Part shown: one piece after another, positions 25,258 to 34,079 of the stretch
How the letters are laid out: every line of letters starts with the position of its first letter
Position numbering within the stretch: the stretch's first letter is position 1
NCBI RefSeq assembly: GCF_014199325.1
Contig: NZ_JACIJJ010000007.1
Location: 1-64,000 of the forward strand
Length of the DNA stretch: 64,000 nucleotides
DNA from: Sphingomonas yantingensis
Lineage (GTDB): Bacteria; Pseudomonadota; Alphaproteobacteria; Sphingomonadales; Sphingomonadaceae
Direction: 5' to 3'
Program-made: the position numbers and the translations under genes
The notes under the pieces: model-generated
Seen by the model: the letters and a program-made list of their open reading frames with translations, nothing else
Databases searched by the model: none
What the model was told of the DNA's origin: nothing

Positions 25258-27104
25258 TGGAACCGACGCTTGGTAACATTTTCATCGCGCTGGTGGACGA
25301 GGCCGACGTCTTCGATCCGGTCTTGCACGCGCGCAACGACTTCGACCTGGTCGACGCACGGCCCCGCTGGACCGAAACCGACTTCTGGTCGATCGAATGC
25401 GAGGTCGTGACCACGCCCGGCGGCGTTTTCTCGCCCGGCGGTCGCCGCAAGGTCTTCATCTCCGAAATGGTCGCCGGCGTCGTGCAGCTGTCCTTCATCG
25501 GGCGGATCGAGGGCTGGCCGATCGGTCCGGCGGGCCGCACGGTCACGCTGACGGTGATGTGCAAGCCGGCGCTGACGTACACCGAGCAGGGCCAAGTGGC
25601 GTCGAGCGCCGAGCAGATCGAGATCGCGGCGCTCGCGGGTATCAACGACGATCCGTGGTGGCTATTCTCCGACCCGACCGACAAGCGCACGGCGGATCTC
25701 GTCCTCGCGAGCCGCTCGGCGTTGCTGCACTGGGGCAGGTCCGATCTGCCCCCGGTGCTGGTCGACCTGATCGAGGGTTCCGGCTTCATCGACATCGGCA
25801 GCGGGTTCGTCGAGGGTTCGCTTGAGTTCGAGCAGCCCGCGCAGCCGATCAGTCGGGTCGATGTGACGATCAAGGCCGAGTGGCAGCAGAGCTTCCCGGT
25901 GGTCGCGAACCTGGCGAACGCGCTCGGCAACGAGGGGTATTTCGGCACGATCTCGTCGCCGGATTGGGGCGACTTCCCCAAGGTCGGCGAGAGCATCGGC
26001 GACTGGACGGTAATCCAGTCGTCGGTCGAACCGCGCAGCCCGCCCGCAGGGGTCAACGAGTTGAGCCGCGTCTTCACCGGCGTCGCCGGTGGCAACCGCA
26101 GTCTTGACGCCGCGAAGGCGCGCACCCCGACCCAGCTGCGCTTCCGGCGCATGTTCTTCGATGTCGACCTGCTGGCGACGACCGTCCTGACGGCCAATCG
26201 CCGCGAGTCCGTGACATTCAGCCTGGTGTGGGAGGGGCAGGAGATCGCCGGATATCAGGGCACGACCGAGACGGTCGAGCTCGAGTGCCGAAACCTGCGC
26301 CGCGATCTGGTCAGCGGCACGCCCCCCGCATGGGTTGCCGGTGTCGCGGTAGGGGCCGGTCAGCGGTGCGAGTTCGACGGTGCGATCTGGGTCTGCACCG
26401 CGGCGCACATCACCGGGGCGTCGCTCTATTCCGACTTCGGCAAATGGGCCCCGCTCCTTCTCGACTACAGCCCGTCGGGCGGACCGGCGATGGGGATTTT
26501 CTTTGGCGCGACGCAGCAGCTGACCGTCACCACCCCGCAGGGAAATATTCAGACGGTGACGCGCTCACCCACGCCGGGAGTGCGCGCGATCCGATACGGC
26601 ATGCTTCAGGCGCGTGCGAAGCTGATCAGCGGGGTGCGCATCATCCGCGCGTCGTTCGACGTGCCGTGGGAGGACGTGCGCACGATCACCGGGCGCGAGC
26701 GCATGCGCATCGCCGACGATTCGATCCCCGGCGGATCGATGGTCGGCAAGGTCGTGGCGATCGAGGCGGACCTCGTGCGCGGCGTCGCGCGCATCACCAT
26801 CGCGGCCGCGCCCGGTACGCAGCGGCTGGAACCCGCCATCTTCCCGCCGTCGTACGCCGTGCGACCGCTGACCACGATGGGCATCGTCGCCGCGTCGGTC
26901 GACAAGCCGTACAACGTGCAGGAGCAGCTGCTCACGCAGTACGAACTGCCGGCACAGTACGACCTCGCGCGCATGGCCGAGCAGATGCAGACCAGCTTCA
27001 CGCTCGAGATGGCTCCGACGTCAGGCACGCCGGATTTCGAGGTGACGCGACATCTCGGCGAATATCCCTTCAGCACCGATCGAATGGTGGACCTGAACCC
27101 ATGA
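25257..27104 (+). CDS. Tail tip / baseplate hub-type protein
   Basis: A 615-residue protein with a beta-rich N-terminal part and repeated all-beta modules, in the position of tail tip hub proteins. The region CRNLRRDLVSGTPPAWVAGV ... CEFDGAIWVCTAAHITGASL looks like a small carbohydrate-binding insertion. It probably forms part of the tip that contacts the cell. The assignment rests on position and length. Confidence 0.5.
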   Translation: MEPTLGNIFIALVDEADVFDPVLHARNDFDLVDARPRWTETDFWSIECEVVTTPGGVFSPGGRRKVFISEMVAGVVQLSFIGRIEGWPIGPAGRTVTLTVMCKPALTYTEQGQVASSAEQIEIAALAGINDDPWWLFSDPTDKRTADLVLASRSALLHWGRSDLPPVLVDLIEGSGFIDIGSGFVEGSLEFEQPAQPISRVDVTIKAEWQQSFPVVANLANALGNEGYFGTISSPDWGDFPKVGESIGDWTVIQSSVEPRSPPAGVNELSRVFTGVAGGNRSLDAAKARTPTQLRFRRMFFDVDLLATTVLTANRRESVTFSLVWEGQEIAGYQGTTETVELECRNLRRDLVSGTPPAWVAGVAVGAGQRCEFDGAIWVCTAAHITGASLYSDFGKWAPLLLDYSPSGGPAMGIFFGATQQLTVTTPQGNIQTVTRSPTPGVRAIRYGMLQARAKLISGVRIIRASFDVPWEDVRTITGRERMRIADDSIPGGSMVGKVVAIEADLVRGVARITIAAAPGTQRLEPAIFPPSYAVRPLTTMGIVAASVDKPYNVQEQLLTQYELPAQYDLARMAEQMQTSFTLEMAPTSGTPDFEVTRHLGEYPFSTDRMVDLNP

Positions 27105-27709
27105 TTGAACGCGACCTAAAGCGGCTACAGGCGCGGTCGCCCAAACCCGGCGACGTTCTGCCCCGCAATGGGCGAAGCGGCGCGCCCGCGATCGGCGCGA
27201 CGACGCGCACCCCCGCCGCCGACACCGACTTTCAGCGGTACGAGAACGCCGTGATGAAGCGGTCCGGCGCGATGACGCTCGGGCTCGGCGCGGACATGCA
27301 GGGCATGCCGTTCAACCACCCGGAGATGCGATCGTACGGCGAGACGGTGATCGATCTGGGCGGCGTGCAGGGCAACCTGCAGATCGACGTCTCGTTGGCA
27401 AACGTGTTCGAGATGAACATCGTCGGGCAGACCGCGATCTCGTTCGGCCTCGGCGATTGGCCGACGCTCGCCTACGAACGCTCGGGCAGCCCGCCGACCG
27501 GCGTCGACATCCCGGTGACGCTGATGATCACGAAGGGCACCGGCTCACTTGGCTTCGAGGTGAGCGTCTGGGCGCCTCGCGGGTCCGCACCCGACACCAC
27601 GGCAGCCGGTTATTACGAGTTCGGCTTCGCGTATCGGCACTATCCGGGGGCGAACACGGCCAAGGTTCGCGGCTATCCGATCATCCTGCCGCCCAGGCCG
27701 CAGACCTGA
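27101..27709 (+). CDS. Tail tip protein, unknown role
   Basis: A 202-residue protein beginning in an ATGA overlap with the previous gene. The N-terminus is basic (MIERDLKRLQARSPKPGD), the rest beta-rich (SYGETVIDLGGVQGNLQIDV). It is part of the tail tip/fibre block by position only. The stop overlaps the next start by one base. Confidence 0.5.
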   Translation: MIERDLKRLQARSPKPGDVLPRNGRSGAPAIGATTRTPAADTDFQRYENAVMKRSGAMTLGLGADMQGMPFNHPEMRSYGETVIDLGGVQGNLQIDVSLANVFEMNIVGQTAISFGLGDWPTLAYERSGSPPTGVDIPVTLMITKGTGSLGFEVSVWAPRGSAPDTTAAGYYEFGFAYRHYPGANTAKVRGYPIILPPRPQT

Positions 27710-28524
27710 TGCTCGGGCAGATGCAGCGGCGCACGAGCGCCATCGTCCGCGATGAGCAGGAAAACGGCGGCGGCGAAGGTCCCGGCGGCGGCGATCCCGG
27801 CAATCCCCCCACCTATCCGGTCGGGCGCCTGAACGCGGTCGCAGTTGGCCAGACCGGCTACATCTTTCGCCGCGACGATGGCACCCGGCGCGCGACATTC
27901 CCCGTACCGCAAGGCGGTGGCGGCAACTTGCCTCCGGAGAATGGCAGGCCGCCCGAGCGGACCTGGTTCCTCTACGCTTCGGGCGGGACGTCCTACTTCA
28001 CCGCCGACTATGCGACGGCTGCGTACGATTTCCGCATCCCGACACCGGCAGAGAACCCGAACAACATTCATCGCCGTGTCTACAACAAGCGGATCGACAG
28101 CTTCTTGATCGAGGTCCGCAACGGGGTTGTTACCAACAGCATTCGAACCGGGACTCAGACGCTTCTCTACGGGACCGAAACAGCGATTTTCCCGAGTCCG
28201 ACGGACATGGGCACCAGGGTGAGCGGCGACGGCCATAAGGTCGTGAACCTGCTGATCGCAAACGGCCAGACGATGCAGGGTCAGGCCGTCCCCTCCGGCA
28301 CGGCGTTCGGCGATCTCGCAGCCTATCCGCTGATCACGACCACCGCCACGGTCGGCAGTTTCACCCTGTCCATCACCAGCAAGGATCGAAGCTGCGGCGA
28401 CACCGTCGTCGGCCAGAATGGGATCAACACCATCCTTCTCACCAATACCGGCGGGTCGTTCTTCGACATCGGCAGACCGGTCACCGAGGCCGAGGCGTCG
28501 GTCCAGACAGAGGTCATATTCTGA
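27709..28524 (+). CDS. Tail fibre-like protein with Gly-rich hinge
   Basis: A 271-residue product with a Gly/Pro-rich hinge at residues about 19-35 (ENGGGEGPGGGDPGNPPTY) between a short anchor and a beta-rich body. This layout is common in small fibre or tip proteins. It ends the coupled tail gene chain; behind it lies a control element. Confidence 0.5.
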   Translation: MLGQMQRRTSAIVRDEQENGGGEGPGGGDPGNPPTYPVGRLNAVAVGQTGYIFRRDDGTRRATFPVPQGGGGNLPPENGRPPERTWFLYASGGTSYFTADYATAAYDFRIPTPAENPNNIHRRVYNKRIDSFLIEVRNGVVTNSIRTGTQTLLYGTETAIFPSPTDMGTRVSGDGHKVVNLLIANGQTMQGQAVPSGTAFGDLAAYPLITTTATVGSFTLSITSKDRSCGDTVVGQNGINTILLTNTGGSFFDIGRPVTEAEASVQTEVIF

Positions 28525-28556
28525 TGCGTAGCGGCTGTCCCATCCCGGGACTTCGA

Positions 28557-28581
28557 AAAGTAAGCCCCAAGCGTCCTCTTG
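28557..28581 (+). promoter_or_regulatory. Repeated prophage control element, copy 3 (AAAGTA-N8-GCGTCCTCTTG)
   Basis: AAAGTA at 28557-28562 and GCGTCCTCTTG at 28571-28581 repeat the arrangement of 18073-18097. TTGAGT then TGCTAC 17 bases later could be -35/-10 elements for the gene at 28641. Confidence 0.45.
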
Positions 28582-28640
28582 AGTTTGGCAGAGCTATGTG
28601 ATGCTACAGCGATCCGGCGCGTAACAGGAAGGGGTCGGCC

Positions 28641-30626
28641 TTGAAGGAAGTCACGCAACGTCAGCGCGAGATCGTGCAGCTCGCCGAACAGGTGGGTTCG
28701 ATCGAGCGTGCGGGCGAGATCCTCGGCATCTCGTACAACGCCGCGTCGAAACACGTGCGCCAGTACCGTCGCATCATGGGCGAGAAGCCGATCGAGCACC
28801 GTCCGCCCGACGGCACCGCCGCGAACGATCCGGCCTTCACGCACATCACGCCGCGCCAGCGCGAGGTGAAGGCGCTGTTCGACGAGATGGGCAGCCAGTC
28901 CGCCGTCGCCCGCCATCTCGGCCTGTCGACCGTCACGGTGCGCGAGAAGCTGATCCAGTACGAGCGCAACCGACTGCGCGACGAGGGCGCCCGGGTGTTG
29001 ACGCTCGAGGAGATGAGCCAGGGCCGCATCTCGACCTACAAGGGTGGTCGCCCCTCTTCGATCAAGCTGTTGGGCGACCTGGACAACGTTCACGTCATCT
29101 TCCCGCAAACCTATGACGATGAGCCCGCCGACGAGGGTGACGATGAAGACGAGGTCGCACCCTCCTTTGTCTGGCGCCGCAACATCGAGCCGCGGCACAT
29201 TCCGCCCCCGGAGAGTGGCGTCTTCCGCGCGTTGCTGACCGGCGCGCAGGACGCGACCGACATCCACGAGCCGTTCTGGCGCAACCTTCAGGCGTACGCG
29301 ATTGACCTTGGCGCAGAGGTGATCGTCTCGGGCTTCACCTACAACAAGTCGTTGTACTCGTCGCACGAGAAGGCCGGCAACTTCTGGCACCCCGACGTCG
29401 AACCGCACCTCTTCGACAACCGCGTCCAGTTCGGCGACGCGATGGACTTCGCCGGCGAGATGAACACGCTGCCGACGGCGGTCACCCCGCTCTCCGGGAT
29501 GCACGCCTACACCGGGCCGAGGTGGGGCATCTTCCCGCACGCAAAACAGGCGCTCGACAGCGTGCCGCGCATGAAAGATGCCCCATACAAGGCAACCATG
29601 ACGACCGGGTGCTGCACCCTGCCGAACTACGTCGGCAAGAAGGCGGGCCTGAAGGCGGAGAGCTGGCACACGATCGGCTGCGTCATTCTCGAGATGCTGC
29701 CCGATGGGCGATGCTGGGCCCGCCACATCGAAGCCGACCATGACACCGGCACCTTCCGCGATCTGGACGTGCTGGTCGAGGATGGTCTGGTTTCGCGCGG
29801 ACACAGGGTCGAAGCGATCCAGGCCGGCGACGTCCACCACGAGAAGCTCGATCCCGAGGTCGCCCGCGCGACGTGGGGGTACGATCCGGTCGAAGGTCGC
29901 GTGCGCCGCAAGTGGGAACGCGACAGCCTGGTCGGGCGGCTTCGCCCGCGCCACCAGTTCTTCCACGACCTGTCCGACTTCGCGCCGCGCAACCACCACA
30001 ACATCAAGGACCACCTGTGGCGCCTGCTGATGCGGCGGCTGCGATGCGACGACGTCGAACGCGAGCTCGAGCGATGCGCGCGGTTTCTGAAGGCAACGCG
30101 CCGCGACGACTGCACGTCGGTGGTGATCCAGTCGAACCACGACAACGCACTCACCCGGTGGCTCGACGAGGCCGACTATCGCGCCGAGGACAACGAGCGG
30201 AACGTGCTGTTTTTCCTCAAGACGCAGCACGAATTCTACAAGCGCACGCTTGAGGCCGGACGCAAGCCGCACATCTTCGAGGACGTCCTGCGCGGGTTCG
30301 TGAAGGACGGCCTGGCCGGCGTCCGCTTCATCACCGAGGACGACAGCTACGTCATCGCCGGTGGGATCGAATGCTCGCAGCACGGACATCTCGGGCCGAA
30401 CGGATCACGCGGATCGGCGGTGAACCTGTCCCGCATGTCGCCGAAGATGAACATCGGCCACGGGCATGCCCCGGCGGTGCGTGATGGACTGTGGATGGCC
30501 GGCGCCTGCGCGCTCGACATGGGCTACAACAAGGGTCCGTCGAGCTGGGCGGTCGCGCACATCATCACGCACGTCGACGGCTCGCGGCAGCTGCTGTTCA
30601 TGAACGGGGGCCGCTTCCACGCCTGA
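28641..30626 (+). CDS. T5 A1-like protein: two helix-turn-helix segments and metallophosphoesterase-type domain
   Basis: A 661-residue protein resembling the family of phage T5 A1 (DNA transfer/host DNA degradation). Two LuxR/sigma-like helix-turn-helix segments stand at residues about 5-45 (QREIVQLAEQVGSIERAGEI) and 70-110 (QREVKALFDEMGSQSAVARH). The rest carries family blocks: NTLPTAVTPLSGMHAYTG, TTGCCTLPNYVGKKAGLKAE, HQFFHDLSDFAPRNHHNIKD, then metallophosphoesterase-like QSNHDNALTRWLDEADY and IGHGHAP. The TTG start follows AGGAAGGGG. It has its own promoter-like element. Confidence 0.65.
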   Translation: MKEVTQRQREIVQLAEQVGSIERAGEILGISYNAASKHVRQYRRIMGEKPIEHRPPDGTAANDPAFTHITPRQREVKALFDEMGSQSAVARHLGLSTVTVREKLIQYERNRLRDEGARVLTLEEMSQGRISTYKGGRPSSIKLLGDLDNVHVIFPQTYDDEPADEGDDEDEVAPSFVWRRNIEPRHIPPPESGVFRALLTGAQDATDIHEPFWRNLQAYAIDLGAEVIVSGFTYNKSLYSSHEKAGNFWHPDVEPHLFDNRVQFGDAMDFAGEMNTLPTAVTPLSGMHAYTGPRWGIFPHAKQALDSVPRMKDAPYKATMTTGCCTLPNYVGKKAGLKAESWHTIGCVILEMLPDGRCWARHIEADHDTGTFRDLDVLVEDGLVSRGHRVEAIQAGDVHHEKLDPEVARATWGYDPVEGRVRRKWERDSLVGRLRPRHQFFHDLSDFAPRNHHNIKDHLWRLLMRRLRCDDVERELERCARFLKATRRDDCTSVVIQSNHDNALTRWLDEADYRAEDNERNVLFFLKTQHEFYKRTLEAGRKPHIFEDVLRGFVKDGLAGVRFITEDDSYVIAGGIECSQHGHLGPNGSRGSAVNLSRMSPKMNIGHGHAPAVRDGLWMAGACALDMGYNKGPSSWAVAHIITHVDGSRQLLFMNGGRFHA

Positions 30627-30639
30627 GGGGACGTTGAGC

Positions 30640-31329
30640 TTAGGCTTCCATTGATCCGTCAGCGCGGTCTGAAAGCCAGCCGGTAATCGGACCCATGATA
30701 CCCTGCGGAATCTCGCCTGCGTGCACGGCATCCGTGATTTGGCTTGTGAGATCGACTACGGCCCAGCGCAATGTCACCAATCGCTCAAGCACGTCCTCGA
30801 AGTCCCGTACGGTCCATTTGAAATACCCGTCGGACGTGTGCATCACGAGTTCGTCAGGCTCGTTGATCATGATGCCCCAGCTACCATGAACGATCTTGTT
30901 ACGTTCGCGAGCGCGCTTCTGGAGGTTGTCGCGCACTGCTAGCCATTCCGCCTCGACCGAGGTGCCCGTCACCATCTTGCCTAGCGTGAGATCGAGGAGC
31001 TTCAGCCGCGAACGGATCGTCTCGGCCGCCTGCATTGCAGCGACCGCAACTGGATTGTGTTGGGCTTCGTACGGTCCACTCTCGTTGTAGAGCGTCTGAC
31101 CATATGACCCAGCGAGCAGGTTGATCATGCTGAACTCGATCTGCGTCCACTCAGCCGCAATCGCCGCGATGCGCATAGCGTGTTCGGGCCGCTGCAAGAC
31201 GGCGCCGGGCATCGGGTTCCATGACTTTAGCTTGATCGGCTGTGGCAAAATGACCTCCAGCACAGACCCTAGCTCGAGACCTTCGGATTCATAGCGCCAG
31301 CGAAATCTGCCTGGGGTCCCGCCGCTCAC
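30640..31329 (-). CDS. HEPN-like protein in a minus-strand cassette
   Basis: The 229-residue helical protein contains RNKIVHG (around residue 143), an R-x4-H motif of HEPN domains, many of which are RNases in defence or toxin systems. The N-terminal part is less clear and the GTG at 31329 is uncertain as start. It lies against the late genes and overlaps the small gene 31289-31477 by 41 bases. Defence or exclusion is a plausible role, not shown. Confidence 0.5.
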   Translation of the reverse strand: MSGGTPGRFRWRYESEGLELGSVLEVILPQPIKLKSWNPMPGAVLQRPEHAMRIAAIAAEWTQIEFSMINLLAGSYGQTLYNESGPYEAQHNPVAVAAMQAAETIRSRLKLLDLTLGKMVTGTSVEAEWLAVRDNLQKRARERNKIVHGSWGIMINEPDELVMHTSDGYFKWTVRDFEDVLERLVTLRWAVVDLTSQITDAVHAGEIPQGIMGPITGWLSDRADGSMEA

Positions 31330-31477
31330 CAGGCTCCAGCTCGTCCACTATCGCCTCGACCAGCGCCGTCGCCGCACGTTCGCGCAGCCGCTCGTCCGGC
31401 ATTGTGATGCCAACACGCGCCCAGCCCGGGGCGTGCAGGATGGCGGCCCGCAGCCGCGTCGTGTCGATTCGCTCCAT
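31289..31477 (-). CDS. DUF6771-like small protein
   Basis: The 62-residue product (MERIDTTRLRAAILHAPGWA, then RERAATALVEAIVDELEP) looks like a small conserved protein of sphingomonads that I know as DUF6771; the label is from memory. ATG 31477 begins the conserved part. The function is unknown. Confidence 0.5.
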   Translation of the reverse strand: MERIDTTRLRAAILHAPGWARVGITMPDERLRERAATALVEAIVDELEPGERRDPRQISLAL

Positions 31478-31615
31478 GCGCTTAAACAGAACATAGTAGG
31501 AACGATTCGACAAGCAGGTAAGATCGGGCCGGCACGCCAGTCGAGTGGCACATCATGACTTAACTCTGCTAATCTCCGTGCGATTTGCTGCGCATGTGGT
31601 GCATGGAGTTTCCAG

Positions 31616-31972
31616 ATGGCCGACGCCCAGAGCGACCTTGTCTACGTCCAGGGTGACGGCGTGCGCGTGCGCGTGAACCCGATGATCGACGTGAACATCG
31701 GCAAATGGACCGACCGGTCAGGATCGATCGCGGTCGCCAACACCCCGCAGCCGCTGTTCGAACAGGTCGATGAGAAGGTTCTGTCGCGTTTCGTCGTCCA
31801 CGCTGGCGACGCGGGCACGCTGCACGTGAATTTCCTGGGTGGGAACGCGGTGAAGAACGCGCCTGGCAGCGTGCCGTTGAAGCCTGGCGCGGTGCTGCGC
31901 ATCCCTACGCGTGGCCCGGTCAGCATCGCCGGCGACAGCGTCGGCATCCCCTACACCGCTGCGGAGGCCTGA
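31616..31972 (+). CDS. Small beta-rich prophage protein
   Basis: A 118-residue protein (DLVYVQGDGVRVRVNPMIDV ... GAVLRIPTRGPVSIAGDSVG), all beta by appearance, three bases ahead of the propeller-like gene. It may be a structural accessory of the fibre. CTGCTAATCT, also found before the tape measure start, lies upstream at 31566. Confidence 0.5.
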   Translation: MADAQSDLVYVQGDGVRVRVNPMIDVNIGKWTDRSGSIAVANTPQPLFEQVDEKVLSRFVVHAGDAGTLHVNFLGGNAVKNAPGSVPLKPGAVLRIPTRGPVSIAGDSVGIPYTAAEA

Positions 31973-31974
31973 CC

Positions 31975-33204
31975 ATGGGACCGGAACTGGAAGGCGGCGC
32001 GAGCGGCACGGGCCGCAGGATCGGCGAGTTCGTCACGCTGGCGAACGGCGCGTCGGGCGCGGACCTGGTCGGGCTGGAGAAGCTCGACCGCCGGGTGATC
32101 CCGATCGCCGGGAACGAGCAGCTCGCCGCGCGGATGGCGACGGTCAATCGACCGGCGTCGAACTTCGCGAGCGTGCTCGCGGCGACGAATATGACGGCGG
32201 CCATCCGCTGGCAGGGAAAGTGGTACGGATATGGCTCGCTGACCGGTTCTGGCACGACCTTCCGCGTCTACGTTTCACCCGATGGAACGCCCGGCAGTTG
32301 GCAGCCTGCGACGGGCTTTGTGCCGCTGGGCAGCACCATCAGCGGCACCCCGGAATTCGCGGCTACGCAGACCAAGTTGTTCCTGATGGTGCGGCACACC
32401 CTGTCCACCGTGTGCAGCCTCTTCCAAACGACCGATGGTCAGAACTGGTCGAGCACTGGCAAGCTCAACGACGGAATGCTTACTATCGGCGGATCCACTG
32501 CCGTCTCCGGCCTGCGGATGAAGGCCTTCGACGGCACGCTGGTCATCTTCGGCGGATGCACCCGCGGCGGGCAGGCGAACCGGGACTATCTCGCCTGGTC
32601 GACCGACGATGGTGTCAGCTTCACCCTGTCGGCCTGTGCGGTCGCAGCGCCCGTGAACAACATCGCCTTGGCCGGCGGCGAGTTCATTTCTATCCACGAC
32701 GGCGGCGGCATCCAGACCGCGCCGACGCTGCTCGCTGCCGGGGGGTGGACCGCGCGCAACTCGGGCGTCACCGAGGCGCTGTACTGCATCACCGCGACCG
32801 ACGCGGGCGAGGTCCATGTCGTCGGCGCGCTCGGTCGCACGCTCAAGAGCACCGATCGCCGCAACTGGACGAAGGCCCGCACGCTAGACGGCGTGACCAC
32901 CCCGGCGCGCATGGTGCGCGTCGGCACCGTCGACGTGCTGATCGCGTCGGCGACCGCACTCGACAACCGCCGGCGCATCAGCGTGTCGGACGATTTCGAG
33001 AACTGGCGATCCGAACTGATCGACGGCGCGACCATGCCAACCAGCTTGCTCGCGCTGGCGACTGACGGCAGCCGCGTCGCGGTCGTCAGCAACGTCGGCA
33101 TCGCGATCACCGAGGCGCTGGCGTTCAACCCCGCGACCGAGATCTACCTGCCGTTCGTCGACGCCGGTCCGTTCGCGACCGCGTACGTTGTCGCGCGCGC
33201 ATGA
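31975..33204 (+). CDS. Tail fibre/spike protein with sialidase-like propeller
   Basis: The 409-residue product has repeated strands with Asp-box-like pieces (STDDGVSFT, TTDGQNWSST, VSDDFENWRS), as in sialidase-type beta propellers used by phage fibres. The N-terminus may anchor it to the tail. Overlap with the next small gene (ATGA at 33201) links them. Receptor binding is an inference. Confidence 0.55.
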   Translation: MGPELEGGASGTGRRIGEFVTLANGASGADLVGLEKLDRRVIPIAGNEQLAARMATVNRPASNFASVLAATNMTAAIRWQGKWYGYGSLTGSGTTFRVYVSPDGTPGSWQPATGFVPLGSTISGTPEFAATQTKLFLMVRHTLSTVCSLFQTTDGQNWSSTGKLNDGMLTIGGSTAVSGLRMKAFDGTLVIFGGCTRGGQANRDYLAWSTDDGVSFTLSACAVAAPVNNIALAGGEFISIHDGGGIQTAPTLLAAGGWTARNSGVTEALYCITATDAGEVHVVGALGRTLKSTDRRNWTKARTLDGVTTPARMVRVGTVDVLIASATALDNRRRISVSDDFENWRSELIDGATMPTSLLALATDGSRVAVVSNVGIAITEALAFNPATEIYLPFVDAGPFATAYVVARA

Positions 33205-33389
33205 TGGAGAGCATGATGGATGACGACATCGACATCGGCGGCGTGCCGCACCGGTCCGTCTGCGTGATGAAGCCCTCGGGCGACCGGCTGCGCATCTTGG
33301 TGCCGTCCGACGAGGCGGCCGCGATCCTCGCGCAAGGCGTGATCCGCTTCGTCCTCTGCCCGCAGCAGGAAGCCGACCCGGGGAACTAG
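33201..33389 (+). CDS. Small hypothetical protein coupled to the fibre gene
   Basis: A 62-residue acidic protein (MMESMMDDDIDIGGVPHRSV ...). It starts in an ATGA overlap and ends against a convergent gene. Possibly a fibre assembly helper, by position only. Confidence 0.45.
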   Translation: MMESMMDDDIDIGGVPHRSVCVMKPSGDRLRILVPSDEAAAILAQGVIRFVLCPQQEADPGN

Positions 33390-33997
33390 GGCTTCGGTAC
33401 CACCGTCATCGGCGTGAATACGCGCTCGGATTCCTTCATGATCACATTGTTGCCCAGCGTCTCGACGACGCCCGGGTGACCATCGCGTAGCGCGCGCGCC
33501 AGGGCTGACCCGCTCTGGCGAAGCGCAGCTTCGACCTCGGGCTTCATGACCATCACGCTGCCGTTCTTCTCCTCGAGGATATGGCCGGCCCGATGCGCGA
33601 AGAACCTCGCGCATTTGGCATCTTTCGCAAGCACGGTCAGCTTTCGATCGGCAGTGTTGTAGACGTAATAGACGCGCAAGCTGTCCGATTGCGCACGGCA
33701 AGCATCCCAGAACGCAGTCTGCGCGTGAAGTTCGGCAAGCCACTCCTTCTCGTGCTGCCCGCTCGCCTTCAGCAGGTCGTCCTCGGTGACGTCGCGATAC
33801 ATCGCCGTATCGATCAACTTCGTTCGCAAATCCTCGAGCACGATGTTATCGAACGGACCTTCGACGTCAGGATCGAGCGCCTGCTGTTTTTCGACGCGCG
33901 CGAACAGTTCGTCGATGCGCCTTTTTGCGACCTGCATCGAATAGGCACGCCCCAAGGCCACCGACTGTTGGATTTCGCGCTCGAGGTCGTTTGACAT
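33386..33997 (-). CDS. Hypothetical protein, minus-strand cassette
   Basis: The 203-residue protein (MSNDLEREIQQSVALGRAYS ...) is helical at the N-terminus and has a central alpha/beta part (LRVYYVYNTADRKLTVLAKD). ATG 33997 was chosen as the natural start. It is inserted against the direction of late genes and overlaps the preceding stop by 4 bases. Confidence 0.5.
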   Translation of the reverse strand: MSNDLEREIQQSVALGRAYSMQVAKRRIDELFARVEKQQALDPDVEGPFDNIVLEDLRTKLIDTAMYRDVTEDDLLKASGQHEKEWLAELHAQTAFWDACRAQSDSLRVYYVYNTADRKLTVLAKDAKCARFFAHRAGHILEEKNGSVMVMKPEVEAALRQSGSALARALRDGHPGVVETLGNNVIMKESERVFTPMTVVPKP

Positions 33998-34044
33998 GCC
34001 AGCACTATAACCGGCCAAGTGCCAAGAGCCAGTCACTTCAAATT

Positions 34045-34051
34045 GCATAAG
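34045..34051 (+). promoter_or_regulatory. GCATAAG motif before the dNMP kinase gene
   Basis: The motif lies 35 bases before ATG 34080, the same distance as at 19770. It restarts plus-strand reading behind a minus-strand cassette, where a new promoter would be needed. Confidence 0.4.
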
Positions 34052-34079
34052 ATAGCAGAGTTACGCGATACTGCGTCGC

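Noticed and set aside
26228..27100. Upstream part of a 493-codon frame over the tail hub gene
   Set aside because: Only the part from ATG 27101 is protein-like; the rest is an Arg-rich shadow.
28323..30389. A 688-codon minus-strand frame
   Set aside because: It is antisense to the T5 A1-like gene, whose motifs are clear. Long antisense frames are expected at this GC content.
31911..33065. A 384-codon frame overlapping the propeller gene
   Set aside because: Arg/His-rich shadow of the propeller gene in another frame; no ribosome site.
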